NCBI GenBank assembly: GCA_030704615.1 | Contig: CM060733.1 | Location: 9,672,001 to 9,736,000 of the forward strand | Direction of reading: 5' to 3' | DNA length: 64,000 bases | Source of the DNA: Takakia lepidozioides | Lineage: Eukaryota > Streptophyta > Takakiopsida > Takakiales > Takakiaceae | Shown: positions 58,711 to 64,000 of the stretch, piece by piece | Position numbering within the stretch: position 1 is the stretch's first letter | How the letters are laid out: every line of letters starts with the position of its first letter | The notes under the pieces: generated by a model | The model's input: the letters and a program-made list of their open reading frames with translations, nothing else | Told to the model about the DNA's origin: nothing | The model's database searches: none | Made by a program: the position numbers and the translations under genes

Positions 58711-59760
58711 CTCGGGATTCTTTAAGTATTTAATAGTGAAACCGCGGTAAGAGGGGGTGGGGAGGATTTGCCAGGGGCCCCCCACGGAGAGAGCGGCAAA
58801 AGTACCGTCAGATCACACGCGTCCATTAAGTATTCCTATTATCTTCAATAAAGAAGAGACTCTAATGTTAAGTTAACTGACTTCTTTGGCATTGGATAAT
58901 GAGGCTTATTCACCCGAGGTTTCGATTCCTCCCAATAATCTCCGATATTACCCTGGTCCCTGTCCTTGGTTTTTTCTATTAAAGTGACTTACAGAGAATA
59001 TAATGCATCCATATAATTTTATTAAGAAAAAATAATTATTTTAAGGATTTGAGATGTTATATTAATTGGCCTTATTTTTCCTTGCCTCTTTAATTTGACT
59101 TTTCCCATTATAGTATATTAAAAATATTATTGACCTACAAGGAAATAACTTCATGTTATCCTCACCATGTTACCCTCACCGTGTGTTGTGTGTTGGCTTC
59201 AGAGCAACGTAGACCCGGGGCGGAGTCTTACTATTACTTGACTTCATTCCTTGGCTGATGTTTTGGTCTTACATACGATTTTGTCTTGCATAGTGAGGTA
59301 GTAAATAGACTGTTCAGAAATAAGAAAAAGAATATAGTTCTTTGATTTAATTAGGATTTTCCGCTCAATCTGCAGTGTTGACTTTCACACAATTTGAAGT
59401 GAAGAACAACATATGCTAAATTTTAGCGTAATTTTGACAAACTGCAGATTCTAATTGAGTGGACGTTGCGACGATGCCAAAACTACAGTACATAGACAAA
59501 CATCCAAAAACAATTTCTTAACAAAGGCCGGCATTTACCATAATGTAACTAACCCAAAAATTTGGTGGCAAACATTAGAACAATAGAATGAAAACTTGTA
59601 TTATTTTGTCTGGGTGCTCTTATTATTTTTTTGTTATCTTTTTGCTAACGGCTTAATAGCATCCAAGATGATCAAAGCACAAGATTGCTTTACAAGTGGA
59701 TATCACCCCTTATAGCCAACTCAACTATGAAAGGGTCCCGGATTTATCAATTATTTAACC
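58711..59760. other. AT-rich spacer, no gene recognised
   Basis: No frame of interest and no transposon ends were found. It lies left of the palindrome array. Confidence 0.5.
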
Positions 59761-59794
59761 CTTAAAGCCCGGTTATCAGCGTCACGTCTGTCAA

Positions 59795-59826
59795 TCAGCG
59801 TCAGGACACGTCAGACCTGACGCTGA
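59795..59826. repeat. Perfect 11-bp inverted repeat
   Basis: TCAGCGTCAGG (59795-59805) pairs with CCTGACGCTGA (59816-59826), with a 10-bp loop. It sits in a cluster of CGTCAG/CTGACG words (59780-59850) immediately before the palindrome array. Confidence 0.8.
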
Positions 59827-59892
59827 CGGGCCCTCCGTCACGTCAGGTTATTCCATTAAAAAAATATCAGGTAAAATATTGTCACTTAAGCA

Positions 59893-60558
59893 GCCACGTC
59901 GTCAACACGGTGGCGGTGGCAAATACATTTTGGAAAATAATAAAATGAAAGCGACCTCCAGTTTTGGCGGCCGCTTATATTTTGGAATTTTAGAAATAAG
60001 AGCAACCGCCAACATGGCGTTCGCTTAATTTTGTTTTTTAAAAAACAAGATTGGCTGTCGCCTAATTTAAAAAAAAAAAACAGCGACCTCCGTATTGGCG
60101 GTCTCATAAGTTTAAAAATATATAAAAAACAAGCGACCGCCAAACGGGCGGGCGCTTAATTTCGAAAATTTAAAATAAAAACAAGCGAGGGCCATATGGC
60201 GGTCGCTTTATTTTAAAATATTTAAAAAAACCAGCGACCGCCATATTTATTTTAAAATATAAAAATATAAGCGACACAAAGAAAAAAAACGACGGACTGG
60301 ACAGTTATTTTATTTTAAAATATAATAATAATGGCGACCGCCAAACTGGGCGGTCGCATAAGTTTAAAAATATAGAAAATAAAAGCGACTGCCACATTGG
60401 CAGTCGCTTAAACTTCACAATATAAAGAATAAAAGCGACCGTTGTACTGGCGATCGCTCTATTTTCGAAATATTAAGAATAAAAGTGACCACCATCTTGG
60501 TGGTCGCTTTATTTTTAATATATAAATAATTGAAGCGACCGCCATATTTGCGGTCGCA
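59893..60558. repeat. Array of ~12 palindromes at ~50-bp spacing
   Basis: The unit is (A)AGCGACCGCCA-N3-7-TGGCGGTCGCT(T) followed by an AT-rich spacer with (A)TTTTAAAATAT-type words. Unit starts include 59951, 60001, 60083, 60132, 60184, 60234 (half), 60334, 60384, 60435, 60484 and 60533; most steps are 49-52 bp. Several units differ from the consensus but stay self-complementary, for example GCGACTGCC paired with GGCAGTCGC at 60384. The array lies ~100 bp upstream of a TATA box and the transposase remnant, so it is most likely the subterminal binding-site region of that transposon. Confidence 0.9.
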
Positions 60559-60658
60559 TCATTTTAAAAATATGGTTGTACCGCCTTTTTCGGGTGGACG
60601 TTATTGGTTGGTCATATTTTCATTTCACTTTCATTTCACTTTCATCCTTCCTAGAGCA

Positions 60659-60666
60659 TATATAAG
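60659..60666 (+). promoter_or_regulatory. TATA box, putative transposase promoter
   Basis: TATATAAG lies between the palindrome array and the BED-finger remnant, at a plausible distance from the first ATG (60949). No other core element is recognised. Confidence 0.45.
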
Positions 60667-60948
60667 GGAGGAGGGTCACCAAGCTCCTCACTTCTTTTGG
60701 CGCAAACACGAGGTTGCTTTGGATGTTATCTTCCATTGAACGAGAGTGTAGCCCAAGAGGAGGGTGCGCACATTTTGCCGTTGTGGCTTCCATCAAAGTC
60801 ACTTCAGCAGATTGTGTATAAGCTCAACACTACAACGTGCATCGACCCACTTGGGTTGGTGACAGGTGTATAAATGTTGGGTTGTCGCATTGCATACTAC
60901 ATTCACAAGTTCATATATAGGTCACTGTTTTTTGTTGCTTACATCACT

Positions 60949-63262
60949 ATGGCACAGGGAAGTGGATATTGGATAAAGATGAGGGAGGAATGGAGCCTTT
61001 GATATACGGTAATCCCGAACACTGTCAGTGCCACTGAAATTGTTGAGTGCAACCTATATGGACTGCAGCTTTTTTATCGTAAGGATCGGCTACTCGCTCA
61101 CCTCGGCTATAGAAGTGTGAAGAGCAATGGGATGGGTTTATGCCTTAAAGTACCAATGCGGGTAAGAACCCACTTTGCTCAGTGTGGAGGCAATATTTCA
61201 ATGTCTCTGGATGTAGACACAACCTCTGAGCAGAATACTTCATCTTTCCGTCAGGAGGCCCCAATTAGTACCCAAGAGGACTCTCACTACAACAAATGGG
61301 GGGGGGGGGGGTTTGCGACGCCAGCCGCGCCACCACGCCCCGCACGGCCCTAACTCCGCGACGCTGAGCCCGCGATGCTTTTTTACGACGCCCCGACATC
61401 GCAATCCCCCGCTGCGACACCATTGCGACGCCCAGCCGTCGTAAGGTGGCATGAAGTGGGAAAGAGGGCCCTCGCTGCGACGGATTTTTTTTTCTTGCAA
61501 CGCTCCGGTGTCGCAAATGTTTTTTTTTTTTTTACGTCGCGACGCCTCGGCGTCGCAAAAGCATCACTGAGGGCGCCCAGTGCCTCTGTGAAGCTAGGGC
61601 GTCGCAACAACATCACCACAATAAGAGTTTTTTTTTTTTTTTGGGCTTTGTGGCCCTCAACTTCACAAAAACGTCGTTGGGGGGCGCCCCGCGCTGGGAC
61701 GGCCAACACTGCGACGCCAAGGGGTCGCAACGGCGTCGCCACAGGGGGGGTCACAATGGTGTTGTAGTCAGCTTAGGTCATCACAAAGACGTCGCTTGGG
61801 GTGCCTGGCGGCGGTGGGGGCTGCAACAACGGCGACGAGGTTGGGGTTGGGGTTGGGGCTGGGTACTAAGGTTGTGGAGGTTACAACTCCCAGGCTTCAC
61901 AAGAGGAACCCCCTTAGAAGGAACTTGAAGGAAATCTTCATATATATATATATATATATATATAACTTTTGTGATACATAGATGTAGCATAGGTGTGTTG
62001 GTTAGTCTATAGTGTCTTAGTAAGGTTATAACGTTGAGATCTTAGGTTCAAGTATGCATTGCATGATATATGTAGAACAATGAACATATCGTCATTAGAC
62101 AGAACCGGAGTCAATGGTCAACAAGTTTTTGAAATTCAAATTTTTTCGCCTAAATTCAAATGTACCCCCTTAAATTGCGACGTCGCACTTTGCACCCCCG
62201 GACAGTGCTAATTTTGCAATGCAGAATAGGTTTTTTTTTTTTTTTTTGCGACGCCAGGGCGTCGCAAATCGCAGTTTCACCTCTTTGCGACCCTTATTGG
62301 TCGCAAATTTGCGACATTTTTTGGCAACGGGCTTGCGACGCCCGGGCGTCGCAAATTTGGTTCTCCCCCCTGCCCGAAAATGGCTGTTTTACGACACCGC
62401 GACGTGGGTGTGACGGGGCCTCGGCGTCAAAAACCCCCATTTTCTTATAGTGTCTTGTGAGGCTTCAGATGTCCGGGGACAAGTGGGTTATGCCGGAGGA
62501 CACCTGCTTCAACACCTCTTTGTATCCCTACACTTCAACAGAGTAGAGGATTACGGCAGCCTTCCATGCAGGAAGGCCTTAACTTGTCTGCGAAAAGGCA
62601 GTTGGATAAAAAATGGGCGCAGTTTTTCTTCGAGGCCAACATATTGTTTAATGTGGCAAGGCATCCGGCATTTGTTTCTACCGTTAGAGCAACCTCGGAG
62701 TCCAAATCCACGTACGTGTTTTCTTCTTATCACAATCTTCGCACAAGATTGCTAAAAGACGTCATGACAGAGCTTACCCAGAAGATCAACGATAGGACGG
62801 GCGAGTCTCTGAGAAAATATGGAAGCACTATATGTGCCAATGGATGGAGTTATGTTACAAACAGACCATTGTTCAATGTCATGCTCGTATGGCCAGCTGA
62901 GAAACAGTTTTTGGGATCGGTAAACACTAGCGGCGAGAGGAAATATGGACGTTATCAATGTCAGCTATTGACGGACTTCATCGAACAGGTCGAAAGTGAT
63001 AGAATCGTGCAAATATGCATAGACAATGCCGCTAGCATGAGGAACACTGTAGACATATTATTGGCACGATATCCCCATATATACTACCAAGGTTGTGTAG
63101 CTCATATCCTTGAAGATTAGGAAAAAGAATAGTGGGTGAAACAACTTGTGCGGCGAGCGAAGACCGTTGTGTCGTTCATCCATACACACCACATCCCTTT
63201 GGCAATATATAGGAGGCGCATGAACCAAAATACAACCTCCGGAATCCAGGCGAAACCCGTTT
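60949..63262 (+). pseudogene. hAT transposase relic (BED finger + DUF659), split by a CACTA element
   Basis: The 5' part (about 61033-61284, frame broken just before it) reads IVECNLYGLQLFYRKDRLLA, HLGYRSVKSNGMGLCLKVPM and RVRTHFAQ, the layout of a BED zinc finger, but the second Cys of the C-x2-C pair is Tyr. After the CACTA insertion, 62566-63117 encodes a DUF659 domain: DKKWAQFFFEANILFNVARH, STYVFSSYHNLRTRLLKDVM, ICANGWSYVTNRPLFNVM, QFLGSVNTSGERKYG, VQICIDNAASM and IYYQGCVAHILED. DUF659 carries the first part of the hAT catalytic core; the usual D-G-W is N-G-W here, while the later D (IDNAA) is kept. In-frame stops at 63118 and 63130 precede more homologous coding (WVKQLVRRAKTVVSFIHTHH). 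A frame change lies between the insertion and 62566. The gene is dead. Confidence 0.85.
61285..62452. mobile_element. CACTA element, non-autonomous, 1168 bp
   Basis: The left end is CACTACAACAAATGGGGG; the complement of the right end is CACTATAAGAAAATGGGGG. A 3-bp target duplication TCT flanks it (61282-61284, 62453-62455). Both are diagnostic of CACTA (En/Spm). Subterminal GCGACGCC / GGCGTCGCAA words recur many times at both ends. The interior has long T runs and an (AT)n tract near 61939-61963, and no transposase. It is inserted in the hAT transposase relic. Confidence 0.95.
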
Positions 63263-63269
63263 TGTCACT

Positions 63270-64000
63270 AACTCTTTTGTCAAGTTAAATAAACACAGTG
63301 TGAAACTAACTAGAATAAAGCTAGTTATTTATATTTAACACTTGGATTTAGTTCAAGTGTTAAGTCAGGTGTCAAGTTTAGCTTGACACCTGAACCATCT
63401 TATCTTCACGAGAGTGTCAGTCGTGTGGCTTATCTCTCTCGAGTTGAGCCTGCACGACCGAGCTCCTTCTCTGCTTAGAATCTGAGTGTGCTTATGAAGG
63501 GAGAATAGGATGTTGTGGGGTGGAGTCCCCATAGCTTGGGGTGCCCCTGGCTCGACTCTTAGTTTTAATGAGTGATTGTGTTGTATTGAGTGTTTCTGTG
63601 TCAACAGTGTGAATCTAGTTTCCAATCACTCAAGAGAGATCAGCTTGCATCTGTGAGTGCCAGAGGTGAGTTTAGTTTTAGCACTTGTGGTTTTTTGTTT
63701 GAAAGTGAGAGAAATGATTATCTGTGTTCAGGTAATCTTTAATTAGAAAGATGTCAAGTGCATCATCAACAGTAGAGTTCCAGTGCGGACTTTGTTCAAC
63801 TTTCTTCATTGTGCAGGCTCTGGCATTTTTTGCTCATGTGATCTGCCAACTCGTCAGCCGCAGCAGCAACGCATAGGAACACGAAGTCGGGGCGTTGTGC
63901 AGGTTACACTGGAGCTGAAATGGGGTTTTAGCATAACTTTGAGAACATGGAGGGATTCGGAGCAGACATGCTTTCTATGTTGGTTCAGCCTACCTTGCCT
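63270..64000. other. Region after the hAT relic, two adjacent perfect hairpins, possible LTR start
   Basis: TTAACACTTG/CAAGTGTTAA (63335-63344 with 63354-63363) and TCAGGTGTCAAG/CTTGACACCTGA (63365-63376 with 63382-63393) are perfect stems side by side. The sequence from TGTCAAGTTAAATAAACA (63278) has the feel of an LTR, but the other LTR would lie outside the window. No gene is seen. Confidence 0.5.

Noticed and set aside
59893-60558. CRISPR-like array of short repeats at regular spacing
   Set aside because: Units are palindromes with diverged arms, spacers are AT-rich and similar to each other, and the context is a plant transposon.

Overview
The window is nuclear DNA of a land plant. It holds plant-type intron-rich genes (F-box, PPR-DYW, plastid fibrillin, DUF506, AIG2-like), class II transposons of several superfamilies, and LINE-type retroelement debris. 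One gene on the minus strand (25.4-33.5 kb) encodes SHIPPO (sperm-tail PG-rich) repeats, which belong to flagellated cells. Together these point to a plant with swimming sperm, most likely seed-free (bryophyte, lycophyte or fern). I cannot name the species.

0-19 kb is the gene-dense part. From left to right: an F-box protein (minus, 247-2196); an alpha/beta-hydrolase-fold gene of at least 11 exons (minus, 4290-9692, first exon not found); a plastid-lipid-associated/fibrillin gene of 7 exons (plus, 11169-14487), head to head with the hydrolase; and a 3-exon DUF506 gene (minus, 16677-18716) with a GA-rich leader. I rebuilt exon chains by eye from domain continuity, GT-AG sites and intron phase; wherever adjacent exons were both found, the phases agree.

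19-25 kb has no gene I recognise. It contains a 789-bp hAT-type non-autonomous element with 8-bp target duplications. 25-36 kb holds the SHIPPO gene, whose introns carry several LINE fragments, and a divergent AIG2-like (gamma-glutamylcyclotransferase fold) gene on the plus strand at 34811-36373.

36.4-50.7 kb is a large direct segmental duplication of about 5.7 kb. Each copy carries a decayed PPR-DYW pseudogene, a second PPR scrap on the opposite strand, and the 3' part of an F-box gene. Copy B ends in an intact F-box gene; copy A keeps only its last ~110 codons. Differences between the copies date later events: a 455-bp Mutator-like element, a 103-bp LINE tail, a SINE-like insertion and an ~0.8-kb inversion.

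51-53.3 kb contains an inverted repeat with a hAT element in one arm, and a third F-box copy split inside its F-box by another hAT-like element. 54-57.5 kb has a small conserved membrane protein gene, another LINE fragment and an unrecognised multi-exon gene. 59.8-63.3 kb looks like the relic of one autonomous hAT transposon: an array of about a dozen ~50-bp-spaced palindromes, a TATA box, a BED-finger remnant, then a DUF659 transposase remnant. A 1168-bp CACTA element with 3-bp target duplication splits the coding part. The palindrome array, with compensatory changes in its arms, is the most unusual structure here. I found no CRISPR array, rRNA or convincing tRNA gene.
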